Positions 50,773 to 58,894 of a stretch of DNA of 64,000 nucleotides are shown one piece after another. Source of the stretch: JBFWUW01 sp050247075 (GTDB taxonomy: Bacteria; Planctomycetota; Planctomycetia; Pirellulales; JBFWUW01); the NCBI GenBank assembly GCA_050247075.1, contig JBFWUW010000014.1, positions 1 to 64,000 of the forward strand, written 5' to 3'. Both the position numbers and the translations under genes were made by a program. The notes beneath the pieces were generated by a model. It saw nothing but the letters and a program-made list of their open reading frames with translations. It was not told where the DNA came from and ran no database searches. Position 1 is the stretch's first letter. Each line of letters begins with the position of its first letter.

Positions 50773-51810
50773 TTACGAATTGCCCTGCCGGCTGCGGTAG
50801 CGGGCACTCACGCGCTGCAATAGCGAGTGTTCTTGCGGGCTGAGGGCGTCGATGCCCGTTTCGTGGACGCGGGCCAGAATGGCATCGACCCGCCGTTCTT
50901 CCTCGGCCTCTAGCGCCTGGCGCTTCTGACGGCGTTGTTCCTTGCAAGTTTCAATCCATTGCCGCAAGGGACCGGGCCGGCGCGGGCCGGTCATTTCCAA
51001 GGTGTCGTCCAGATCGTAGCCGGACAGATCCTCGGCGTGGGGCCAGTCGTCACCCAAGGCTGGCTCGGCCCGTGGCCAAGACTCGCCTTGTGCGCTGAAG
51101 AACAGAAAGCAGCCCAGCAGCACCAGTGGCATGACGGCCGGCCGGTATTCGCCGGTATGCAGCCACCAGGCCGCGAACAACATGCCCAAGGCGGCAAACT
51201 GGCCGCAACGGACGGTGAGATAGCTGCCCAGTTTGGGACCGGCCACAAAGGTCAGCCCAGCCCGCAGCGCCCGCGCGCCGTCCAACGGACTTGCGGGCAC
51301 CATATTTACCAGGGCCAACAGCCAGTTGATCCAGAACGTCATTTCCAAACCGGCCTGCCACGGCAAGCCCGCCTCTTCCAGCGCCAAGGTGTACGGCACC
51401 GACAAGGGGTTCATCAACGGCAAGATTCCGCGGTCTTGCCATTGCAGAACAATGGCGGTGACGCCGCAGACCGCCAGGTTCATGGCGGGACCGGCCAAGG
51501 CGACGGCCGCTTCGGCCACGGGGTCTGGCGGAGCCACGGCGTGCGTCATACTGCCAAACGGCCACAACACGACGGAGGGAACATGCCCCCCCACGCGCTG
51601 CGCCGCCAGGAAATGGCCCCACTCATGAATGGCGACACTGGCCAGCAACACGCCCAGCATGGACGCGGCGTACCAAAGCAGTCGGCCACGGTCGAACCCG
51701 GCCGCGACATACAGAATAAACGCCGCGGTGACCAGGAAAAAAATGTGCAGCCGGACGGGCATACCGCCGAAACGTCGCAGGCCCAGGCTCCAATACAGGA
51801 CATCGCGCAT
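50773..51810 (-). CDS. M50 family (site-2 protease type) membrane metalloprotease
   Basis: 345 residues from ATG 51808-51810. HEWGH at 62-66 with catalytic E63, and the second motif ASPLDGARALRAG with D177 as third zinc ligand. About six membrane helices in the first 230 residues. The C-terminal 100 residues are soluble: a charged coiled-coil stretch (WIETCKEQRRQKRQALEAEE) and a final motif ARVHETGIDALSPQEHSLLQ that also occurs at the end of some rhomboid-type proteins. It cleaves proteins within the membrane; target unknown. It heads a two-gene unit with DUF1569 and is divergent from the NagB-like gene. Confidence 0.9.
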   Translation of the reverse strand: MRDVLYWSLGLRRFGGMPVRLHIFFLVTAAFILYVAAGFDRGRLLWYAASMLGVLLASVAIHEWGHFLAAQRVGGHVPSVVLWPFGSMTHAVAPPDPVAEAAVALAGPAMNLAVCGVTAIVLQWQDRGILPLMNPLSVPYTLALEEAGLPWQAGLEMTFWINWLLALVNMVPASPLDGARALRAGLTFVAGPKLGSYLTVRCGQFAALGMLFAAWWLHTGEYRPAVMPLVLLGCFLFFSAQGESWPRAEPALGDDWPHAEDLSGYDLDDTLEMTGPRRPGPLRQWIETCKEQRRQKRQALEAEEERRVDAILARVHETGIDALSPQEHSLLQRVSARYRSRQGNS

Positions 51811-52034
51811 CGAAGACACCGCTGGCGGCTGTTGTGATTGGCGCGGGGCACCAAAAACGCCCTTCGCGGCCTGAATAATATCTTAACAACCGGTCCCGCC
51901 CGATTCAATTATTCCGTGGCACATTCCGCCTCCCCCACTGCATTCCAACCGCCCGGCCTACGTGGTAAAATTCGCCCCCCCGCGGCGGGCGAACGTGCCT
52001 GGGCCGCTATCAACTAGACCTAAGGGTGTGGGAA

Positions 52035-52964
52035 ATGTCTCGCAAGCAGAGCAGCGTAGCGCCGGGTTGGTGGGACTACACAACGCTGGACGAAAAGCTG
52101 CTGGCCGATGCCGCGGCGCTCACCGCCGAGCAATTGTTGCAGCTTTCGCGGCCAGGTTTTCGCGTGGTGGCCTACGACACGCTGGAAGACTTCTACCTGG
52201 CCGAGGCCCTGGAATACATTGCCGCTTGGAAGCAATCAACCCTCGACAACCCCGTGGGCATTTGCGGGCCGATCGGCCCGACCGAGCAGCTTCCGCTGGT
52301 GGCCCGGCTGGTGAACGAGTTGCAGCTCGATATTCGTTCGGCCCATTTTTGGGGCATGGACGAGTGGTACCAGGACGGCCGCGAAGTGCCGGCCACGCAT
52401 CCCTTGTCGTTCGAACGGGCCGACCGCGAACTGTGCTTCGACCGCATCCACGCCAAACTGCGCATGCCCGACAGCCAGCTCCATTTTCCCCGGGCCGATA
52501 CGCAACGGTATATCGACAGCTACCGCGGCGTGCGCTGCGCCGTCATGCAAGGGGGCCAGGGCGAGGTCAAGCATTGGGCCTTTAACGACCCGCCCCAACG
52601 CACCGGCCAGTGGACCAATGAGCCGCCCCCTCCCGCCGAATACCGCAAACTGACGACGCGGGTGGTGGACCTGCACCCCATGACGATCATTCAGAACGCC
52701 CGCACCAGCGGCGGTGGTTACGTGGCGGGCGTGCCGACACAAGCCATAAGCGTTGGCCCGGTTGAAACGTGGCAAGCCGAAAAGGTCAGCATTTGGCACG
52801 CGGGCAATCACGACAATCCGTTTGGCCAACGGCTGACAACGCTGATGATAAGCAAGAAACTGCCCGACAGCTCGGTGCCAATGTCGTTGCTGGCCGACCA
52901 TCCCAACGTGCAGTTCAACTTCTACCGCCCCGGCATCGGCAGTTGCGCGACGGAGATGCACTAA
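52035..52964 (+). CDS. Divergent glucosamine-6-phosphate deaminase-like (NagB/6PGL fold) protein
   Basis: 309 residues. The fold is recognisable: FRVVAYDTLEDFYLAEALEY at the start, FWGMDEWYQDGREVPATHP (D109 matching catalytic Asp72 of E. coli NagB) and KHWAFNDPP (H180 matching His143). In the NagB motif DGHIAFNEP, Asp141 and Glu148 assist His143; here the aligned residues are V178 and D185. The ring-opening part is therefore altered while the deprotonating Asp is kept. It may be an isomerase of another amino sugar or a deaminase with changed specificity. The sugar isomerase gene follows on the same strand. Confidence 0.82.
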   Translation: MSRKQSSVAPGWWDYTTLDEKLLADAAALTAEQLLQLSRPGFRVVAYDTLEDFYLAEALEYIAAWKQSTLDNPVGICGPIGPTEQLPLVARLVNELQLDIRSAHFWGMDEWYQDGREVPATHPLSFERADRELCFDRIHAKLRMPDSQLHFPRADTQRYIDSYRGVRCAVMQGGQGEVKHWAFNDPPQRTGQWTNEPPPPAEYRKLTTRVVDLHPMTIIQNARTSGGGYVAGVPTQAISVGPVETWQAEKVSIWHAGNHDNPFGQRLTTLMISKKLPDSSVPMSLLADHPNVQFNFYRPGIGSCATEMH

Positions 52965-53114
52965 GGGCGGACATCGCTTTACAGCCATCGGCCGATCTTC
53001 CATACTACCGGCCGACGGATGGTAACGAGGGAGGCGGCTGCTGTTGCGGGAACCGCCCCCATGTCAGGCAGACGCGCGACGGCCCCCGCGGCCGCTTCGC
53101 CGCGAGAAGGAACG

Positions 53115-53927
53115 ATGGCTTTGACCATGCAGCTTTCGATGAGTGAAATGACGACCTATCGCTGGTCATTCGAGCAGGATGTGGCCGAGTACAAGGCCGC
53201 GGGGCTGTCGGCCATCGGCGTCTGGCGGCAAAAACTGTCCGACTTTGGCGAAGACCGTGGCATTGAGCTGCTGGCCGAAAGCGGACTGAAGGTGTCTAAC
53301 CTGTTATGGGCTGGCGGCTTCACCGGCAGCGACGGCCGCACCTTTCGCGAAAGCATCGAGGACGGCCTGGACGCCGTCCGGCTGGCGGCCGCCATGCAGG
53401 CCAAATGCCTGGTGGTCTACAGCGGCGCGCGAGCCGGCCACACGTACAATCATGCCAAGCGCTTGTTAAAAGACGCCTTGGGCGAATTGCTGGCATTGGC
53501 CGAAGAGACCGACGTGGTGCTGGCGCTCGAGCCGATGCATGCCGTGTTTGCCTCGGAATGGACCTTTCTCAACAACCTGGACGACGCCCTGGCGGCCTTG
53601 GATGTCTTCAACAGCCCGCGATTGAAGCTGGTCTTGGACACCTACCATCTGGGCTGGGATGACGGCCTGCCGGGCCGCATCGCGCAGCTTGCACCACGGA
53701 TTGGGCTGGTGCAATTAGGGGACGGCAAGACCCCGCCCGACGGAGAACACAACCGCGTTCCGCTGGGGGAAGGAACCCTGCCCCTGCCGGCCATTTTGAA
53801 GGCGCTGCAAGCCGCCGGGTATACCGGCTATTGCGATGTCGAATTGATGGGCGAGGAGATCGAAGCCGGCAACTACGCCGATATCTTGCGGCAGTCGATG
53901 CAGGCCTTTTCACAATTGACCGCGTAG
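53115..53927 (+). CDS. Sugar phosphate isomerase/epimerase (xylose isomerase-like TIM barrel)
   Basis: 270 residues; ATG 53115 follows GAGAAGGA. AP-endonuclease family 2 / xylose isomerase-like barrel: LAESGLKVSNLLWAGGF, VLALEPMHAVFASEWTFLNN with metal-ligand Glu, LVLDTYHLGWDD (Asp, His), LVQLGDGKTPP and YCDVELMGEEIEAGNY (final Glu ligand). Such enzymes isomerise or epimerise sugars using divalent metal. It is 150 bases downstream of the NagB-like gene, so they may handle one amino-sugar route. It is convergent with the M81 gene. Confidence 0.88.
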   Translation: MALTMQLSMSEMTTYRWSFEQDVAEYKAAGLSAIGVWRQKLSDFGEDRGIELLAESGLKVSNLLWAGGFTGSDGRTFRESIEDGLDAVRLAAAMQAKCLVVYSGARAGHTYNHAKRLLKDALGELLALAEETDVVLALEPMHAVFASEWTFLNNLDDALAALDVFNSPRLKLVLDTYHLGWDDGLPGRIAQLAPRIGLVQLGDGKTPPDGEHNRVPLGEGTLPLPAILKALQAAGYTGYCDVELMGEEIEAGNYADILRQSMQAFSQLTA

Positions 53928-53936
53928 CGGGCGGAC

Positions 53937-55433
53937 TTATTTCCCTACAGCATCCAGCGGGAAAACGGGCCGGCGGACCTTGCGAAAGGGGAGCGAAGCC
54001 AGATTGCTGGAGCAAGGGCCGGGTGTGTCCACGGTGTAGCTGGCCTTGGCGATGGGGTTATACGCCTGGCGATGGGCCACCGCGGCTTTCACGGCAATCA
54101 CGCGCAGGTCCTCGGGCGTAATCCCCTGGCTGCGCCATTGGCCCAGATCGAAAGGGGGGGTCTTGCGGCTGGTCAGCAAGACTGTCACGCCCCCATGCCG
54201 CACGACGGCGCATGGTCCCATGTCGATATGCACACCGGACATGGAAGCCAAATGGCTGTGCCGGTCCTCCAGATCGAATCGGCCGTCGCTGGTCGAGACC
54301 AACTCCACCTCCAACGTCACGGGAGGCCCGGCCAGCTTATTCTCTCGACCACCCATGCTGAGCGTGATGCGCTGGCCCGGCCGCGTGCCGGCCTCGGCCA
54401 CCTTCCGCACCGCCGCCGGGTCGTTGATGACCACGCCCGCACCGGCAATGCCATGATCCACAAAGGCCCGCAAGATAGCGGTGCCGTCGCCCGGCGCGCC
54501 GCCGCCAATGTTATCGGAGGGTTCCACCACCACCACCGGGCCTTCGCGCAAGTCGGCCAACAGCGGCAGCACTTCGGCCAGCGGCGTATCGACCTTGTGC
54601 CCCTCTTGCCGCAAAGACATGGCCAGGGCGGAAAGTTCTTGCAGGGCAGCGCGAGCCACCCGCGGGTCGCCGATGGTCGTGGCGGTAAAGCTGACGCCCG
54701 TGTCGGGCGTGTCGGCAAAAGAGTAACCCGCATAGACACTGACGGAAAGAATCTCCGGCAGCCGCGACTCAATTTGCCGCGCCAGGTCTTCCAGCGAGCG
54801 CATCGGCACGTTGGCCGTGCCGACACCCGTCGGCGCCCACATCAACGGAGGGCGTTCCCACAGCGTCTGGGGCTGCTCGCCAGACTTGAGCAACCGGTCG
54901 AGGAGCTGCGCGGCAATCACCGCTGCGGCGTGGGCGTCGGTATGGGGGTTCTCGCGATAGGCTACCAGTCCATCCGCGCGTTCGGCCATGCGGGCCGTAA
55001 AGTTGGCGTGTAGATCGACCACGCCGCAAATCGGCACGCGATCGAGGCCCGGCATGTGGCGAATGCGTTCCAGGATTTCGCCCTCCACGTCGGGCAGCGA
55101 CTGGCTGACCATGGCGCCATGCAGCACCAAGAACAGGCCGTCGATTCCGGCGGAAGCCTCGCGCTGCGCCGCGGCTTGCAACTCCTGGCAAAACCGTTCC
55201 ACCACCGCATCTTCCACGGTGGCGCTGGGGGTGGCCCGCAAGTCGAACACCGGCACCACTTGCCAACCGGCCGTGTCGGCTACTTCCAGTCCGCCCGCCA
55301 GGGGCGAACTATCGCCGCGGGCAGCCAGCAACTGTTGGCCCAGGCGCAGTTCAAAATCCTCCAGCCGGGTCAGGCCCGGCAAGAAGGTATGCGTTTCGTG
55401 GAAGATGCCGGCAAAGAGGACGCGGGGAGGCAT
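53937..55433 (-). CDS. M81 family (MlrC-like) metallopeptidase
   Basis: 498 residues with the two MlrC domains: N-terminal about 1-290 and C-terminal about 300-480. VLFAGIFHETHTF is the conserved start, VLHGAMVS follows, and VVDLHANF (D140, H142) plus ENPHTDAH supply zinc ligands. EPSDNIGGGAPGDGTAILRA begins the second domain, as in the family. MlrC takes part in breakdown of the linearised microcystin tetrapeptide, but most homologues have unknown substrates. ATG 55431-55433. Divergent from htrA. Confidence 0.92.
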   Translation of the reverse strand: MPPRVLFAGIFHETHTFLPGLTRLEDFELRLGQQLLAARGDSSPLAGGLEVADTAGWQVVPVFDLRATPSATVEDAVVERFCQELQAAAQREASAGIDGLFLVLHGAMVSQSLPDVEGEILERIRHMPGLDRVPICGVVDLHANFTARMAERADGLVAYRENPHTDAHAAAVIAAQLLDRLLKSGEQPQTLWERPPLMWAPTGVGTANVPMRSLEDLARQIESRLPEILSVSVYAGYSFADTPDTGVSFTATTIGDPRVARAALQELSALAMSLRQEGHKVDTPLAEVLPLLADLREGPVVVVEPSDNIGGGAPGDGTAILRAFVDHGIAGAGVVINDPAAVRKVAEAGTRPGQRITLSMGGRENKLAGPPVTLEVELVSTSDGRFDLEDRHSHLASMSGVHIDMGPCAVVRHGGVTVLLTSRKTPPFDLGQWRSQGITPEDLRVIAVKAAVAHRQAYNPIAKASYTVDTPGPCSSNLASLPFRKVRRPVFPLDAVGK

Positions 55434-55615
55434 GGCGATTGGTGGTGGAGAGTGAAGGCAGGTGTTTGGGGCCGGTCATTATTTCATGTGATTGAGCGCA
55501 ATGCCAGCATGGGGATGATCGCGGAGTTGCCCGCCGCCTGCTTGACGCTGCGCGCGTGAAGCAAATAATCGAGGAGATCGTGTGTCCTGTAATCAACAAC
55601 GCCAGAGCCGACCTG

Positions 55616-56776
55616 ATGAGCAATTCGCCCGCGTATCCTTCCCCGGCCCCAAGTCCGCGCTTTAACTGGATGTTGCTAATTCTGGTTGCGCTGCTGGGAG
55701 CCTTGGCCGGCAAGTACTGGTGGCAGGGAAGCATAGGGCCCTTGCACGACCCCAACGCGGTGCCGCGGGCGGTGCTGGCCCGCGGCAATCTGGCCGAGGA
55801 CGAACAAGCCACGATTGAACTGTTCAAGCACGCCTCGCCGGCCGTGGTGCATATTACGTCGCTGGCCTTGCGGCGCGACTTCTTCAGCATGGATATCACC
55901 GAGATTCCGCAAGGCACGGGCAGCGGCTTCATTTGGGATCCACAAGGGCATGTGGTGACCAACTACCATGTGGTCCGCAACTCCGACAGCTTTCAGGTCA
56001 CGCTGGCCGATGGTTCTACTCACAAGGCCAGGGTGGTGGGAGTGGAGAGCGACAAGGATCTGGCTGTGCTGAAAATCAACGCCAAGGAGGCCGCGCTGGT
56101 GGAGATTGATGTTGGAACCTCGGCCGATCTGGAGGTAGGCCAAAAAGTGTTCGCCATTGGCAACCCATTTGGTCTGGACCAAACCTTGACGACCGGCGTC
56201 ATCAGCGGCGTGGGGCGAGAGATCAAATCGGTCAGCCAGCGGCCGATTTTGGGCGTGATTCAAACCGATGCCGCCATCAACCCTGGCAACTCCGGCGGGC
56301 CGCTGTTGGATAGCGGCGGAAGATTGATCGGCGTCAACACGGCCATCTACAGCCCGTCGGGGGCTTACGCGGGCGTGGGCTTTGCCGTGCCGGTCGATAC
56401 CGTCAATCGAATCGTGCCGGAACTGATTCGGCATGGCAAGGTGATACGTCCCGGCCTGGGAGTGGGCACGTTCGAGGACCAGATGACGCGCTCCGCCGGT
56501 TTGGAGGGCGTGTTGATTAAGGAAGTCGATCCCGCCGGCGCGGCGGCCAAGGCCGGCCTGCATGCCACGCGGTACGATCGAACGGGCCGCTCGTTATTGT
56601 TGGGCGATCAAATCATCGGCATCGCGGGTGAAACGATCAGCACCAACGACGACCTCTACAAAGCTTTGGAAAAGCACAAAGTCGGCGACACCGTCAAGGT
56701 CGTCGTCCGCCGCGATGGCGAAATCATGGAATTTGAAGCCACGCTGCAAGGCATTTCCACCGGGTCCGATGAATGA
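55616..56776 (+). CDS. HtrA/DegP-type serine protease with one PDZ domain
   Basis: 386 residues from ATG 55616; a GTG at 55556 would add 20 residues. One N-terminal membrane helix (18-32) anchors it, as in DegS-type proteins. Trypsin-like triad: H118 (TNYHVV), D148 (DKDLAVL), S226 (GNSGGPL). PDZ from about 285 to 380 (GVLIKEVDPAGAAAKAGL, LLLGDQIIGIAGETISTNDD). It degrades or senses damaged envelope proteins. A family B element starts 22 bases after its stop. Confidence 0.93.
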   Translation: MSNSPAYPSPAPSPRFNWMLLILVALLGALAGKYWWQGSIGPLHDPNAVPRAVLARGNLAEDEQATIELFKHASPAVVHITSLALRRDFFSMDITEIPQGTGSGFIWDPQGHVVTNYHVVRNSDSFQVTLADGSTHKARVVGVESDKDLAVLKINAKEAALVEIDVGTSADLEVGQKVFAIGNPFGLDQTLTTGVISGVGREIKSVSQRPILGVIQTDAAINPGNSGGPLLDSGGRLIGVNTAIYSPSGAYAGVGFAVPVDTVNRIVPELIRHGKVIRPGLGVGTFEDQMTRSAGLEGVLIKEVDPAGAAAKAGLHATRYDRTGRSLLLGDQIIGIAGETISTNDDLYKALEKHKVGDTVKVVVRRDGEIMEFEATLQGISTGSDE

Positions 56777-56798
56777 AAAGCGCGGTGCATGGTAGCTG

Positions 56799-56900
56799 GT
56801 AGGGTGGGACAAGCGGACATCGGTTCTTCCATGCGGATACGATTTATCCGCGACGTCCCACCAAATGCGGCCTCTCGCCAGTCTGGTGGGACATCGCGAG
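56799..56900. repeat. Family B repeat, copy 5, right end missing
   Basis: GTAGGGTGGGACAAGCGG at the left end and the inner pair (CGCGACGTCCCACCA and TGGTGGGACATCGCG) are present, but the last 50 bases and the outer CTAC end are lost. Sequence from about 56905 belongs to a short gene or remnant. Confidence 0.82.
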
Positions 56901-56943
56901 TGAACTTGTTTCGAGGCATCTTGTCGAAGTCCGTTCATCGTCG

Positions 56944-57192
56944 GTGGCTGATCTGCCATTTCTGGAGCGGCGCTACGATGCCCCGCACTTCCTGAAACTG
57001 GCTGGCACGCAGTACGAAGTTTGCCTCGACGTAGACTTTGGCAATGCCCGGAAGGCCGAATTGCTAGCCAACGCCGCCGCGGATGATATTCCAGCAATAG
57101 AAGCCTTTTTTCAGCGCCGTTTGAAAATGCTAGTCGTATGTGATGCCAGTCGAGCCAACTTCCACGAATGGCCGATGATCCAGTTCTCGTGA
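56944..57192 (+). CDS. Short hypothetical protein or gene remnant
   Basis: 82 residues from GTG 56944. Codon pattern and composition look coding (ERRYDAPHFLKLAGTQYEVC, then NARKAELLANAAADDIPAIE). No family recognised. It sits between a truncated family B repeat and a complete family E repeat, close to a clear pseudogene, so it may be the surviving end of a larger gene. Confidence 0.4.
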   Translation: MADLPFLERRYDAPHFLKLAGTQYEVCLDVDFGNARKAELLANAAADDIPAIEAFFQRRLKMLVVCDASRANFHEWPMIQFS

Positions 57193-57230
57193 GGGCGGCA
57201 CTGGCCGTCCGGCCATTTTCCAGGCTGTGA

Positions 57231-57364
57231 GAACCACGAATCGAACGAATCTAACGAATAGCGTCCGTCAGAACGCTTTTCCCCAAGTTATCGTCCGTGC
57301 CTTTTCCGCACGGCAAGCATCCATGCGAGAGCTTCATTCGTTAGATTCGTTCAATTCGTGGTTC
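57231..57364. repeat. Family E repeat, copy 2
   Basis: 134 bp bounded by GAACCACGAATCGAACGAAT and ATTCGTTCAATTCGTGGTTC, with a CCGCACGG core in the interior. It is related to the copy at 45140 in inverted orientation. It lies between two gene remnants. Confidence 0.82.
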
Positions 57365-57433
57365 TTCAAATGGACCACTAAGAATCCGAACCACTGGATT
57401 ATACCGGTTCGTTCGGATAATGATCCTTTGTGA

Positions 57434-57622
57434 ACCGCTATAAAGCTCGATGATCTCCTGCACGCCGTGCGAGGCGCCCATGACGACATGTTGGACCTGG
57501 AGGACCGCGACGAGACCGAGATTGAGGCCTTGCGGGCCACCTATCGCCAACTGGCTGAGCAAGCCAAGGCGGCAATCGAACGGGGAGAAGGTGAACCCGA
57601 TTCCGACGAACAGTCCGAATGA
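57434..57622 (+). pseudogene. C-terminal remnant of a low-affinity iron permease-like protein
   Basis: In frame with the stop at 57620-57622 the sequence reads TAIKLDDLLHAVRGAHDDML, then DLEDRDETEIEALRATYRQ and LAEQAKAAIERGEGEPDSDE. This matches the cytoplasmic tail of bacterial low-affinity iron permease family proteins, where a KLDELIRA-x-DLE segment follows the last membrane helix. A TGA lies directly upstream in the same frame (57431-57433), there is no start codon and no membrane part. The family E repeat ends 67 bases before, so deletion or insertion there probably destroyed the gene. Confidence 0.65.
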
Positions 57623-57776
57623 TGCGCTTGGCGAGTGCGATGCCGCCCGAAGGCCATGCCCGTTATGCGGACCCCGTGCAGGCCGATTTCGTCCTCGTCA
57701 CTTTTCCTTCGATACAATCGTGGCTGGGTTGCATATAGTTCGCTGTCCTCGACCAATTCTTGACCTGCACGATTTC

Positions 57777-58505
57777 ATGGATCAACCACCCCTGCCCGGC
57801 TCGAATCAGTTAAACCGCCTGTCGCAAGGGCTGCGCTGCAAACAAGTGGCCCTGGTTGTTCTGCTGGTAATGCCGTTGAGCGCGCTGCTGGCATGGCGGG
57901 CCGGATGGCAGCCGGTGTGGTTATTGCCGATGGCGGTTCTGGCCGTGGCCATCGCGATCGACCTTGGCGGACGGGTGCTATGCTCGATTTCTGGGATTGG
58001 CGACCCGTGGCTGATTGGCGCTTCGGTTGCGGTCCTGGCGATTGGGGTCGTCGCGGGCCTGGCCTTCATCGTCAGCGTGCCTACCATCGGCTGGCCCATC
58101 GGATTGGCCATTGCCGCTATTTTTCAGGTAGCGGCCGCCATGACGTTTACCAACTACCTGGCGGGCGTGGGACGAATTCTGGGCGACGACGAGACGACAA
58201 GGCGGGCCGCGCGGTTGCGTAACGGCATCTTCGGCGTATTAGCGTCAACGGTCAGTTTGGGAGGAGTCTCACTGGTGGTCATGGCCTTGCTGGCCATCAT
58301 CACCGTGATTAGCGCGGGCTATGGATTGTTCTTGGCGTTGCCGGTGGGGGGCATCGTGCTGTTGGCGGCGGCGGGACCGCTGATCTATTTTGTCGTGGCC
58401 ATGTATCGGCACTACGCGGTGGTGTTGTCGCGGACCCGGGCGGCCATCGCCAATCCGCCAGCGAATCCCTTTTCCACGCCGAGCATTCCAGAGCAGCTCT
58501 CGTGA
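57777..58505 (+). CDS. Six-helix membrane protein of unknown function
   Basis: 242 residues from ATG 57777. Six hydrophobic segments: about 24-42, 46-65, 74-96, 100-121, 150-175 and 180-206. A short amphipathic loop (NYLAGVGRILGDDETTRRAA) lies between helices 4 and 5, and the C-terminal tail is Pro/Ser-rich (NPPANPFSTPSIPEQLS). Polar N-terminus MDQPPLPGSNQLNRLSQGLR. No family recognised. The longer upstream frame runs through the iron-permease remnant region. Confidence 0.7.
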   Translation: MDQPPLPGSNQLNRLSQGLRCKQVALVVLLVMPLSALLAWRAGWQPVWLLPMAVLAVAIAIDLGGRVLCSISGIGDPWLIGASVAVLAIGVVAGLAFIVSVPTIGWPIGLAIAAIFQVAAAMTFTNYLAGVGRILGDDETTRRAARLRNGIFGVLASTVSLGGVSLVVMALLAIITVISAGYGLFLALPVGGIVLLAAAGPLIYFVVAMYRHYAVVLSRTRAAIANPPANPFSTPSIPEQLS

Positions 58506-58894
58506 ACGGTTGTGCTTCGCAATCTGGTATCGTCCGTACCACGCGGGCACGGTTCGATGAATGCCAACGCCAGGCTGGCGACCGCCCGTTGATTGATGCA
58601 TTCTGGCATCAAGTACGCGGGATCTGTTGACAAAGGTCAACGTCCGCCGCGGCTTTGGCCAGGTGGCCGTGGGAGTTGGCCCGGCGCGTCCAATTCCTGA
58701 CCTATGTTTTCGCAAGTCGTCGCTGGAAGCGGCGGCGGTCGGTCCCCTTTTCCTGTCTGATTGTTTCGTCGCACCCTCCCCAACGGTCGCGCGTTGTTCC
58801 AATGCGCCCGCACGTCCGCAGGGTTCTTAGCAATACGTCGCGTCCACGCGCTTGCCATTCGGCATGCGCGGCGGCCCGCGCCACGGGGAAAATC
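58506..58894. other. Gap of 389 bases before the secreted subtilase
   Basis: No gene or dispersed repeat identified. A perfect dyad GTTGAC-AAAG-GTCAAC is at 58626-58641 and is listed separately. No convincing -10 box was seen after the TTGACA it contains. Confidence 0.4.
58626..58641. promoter_or_regulatory. Perfect short dyad GTTGAC-N4-GTCAAC
   Basis: Six-base inverted repeats spaced by AAAG, about 255 bases upstream of the subtilase start. The form suits a binding site for a dimeric regulator, but chance occurrence is possible. Confidence 0.2.

Noticed and set aside
58627..58655. TTGACA as a -35 box for the subtilase gene
   Set aside because: No TATAAT-like sequence lies 16-18 bases downstream and the site is 260 bases from the start; kept only as a dyad.
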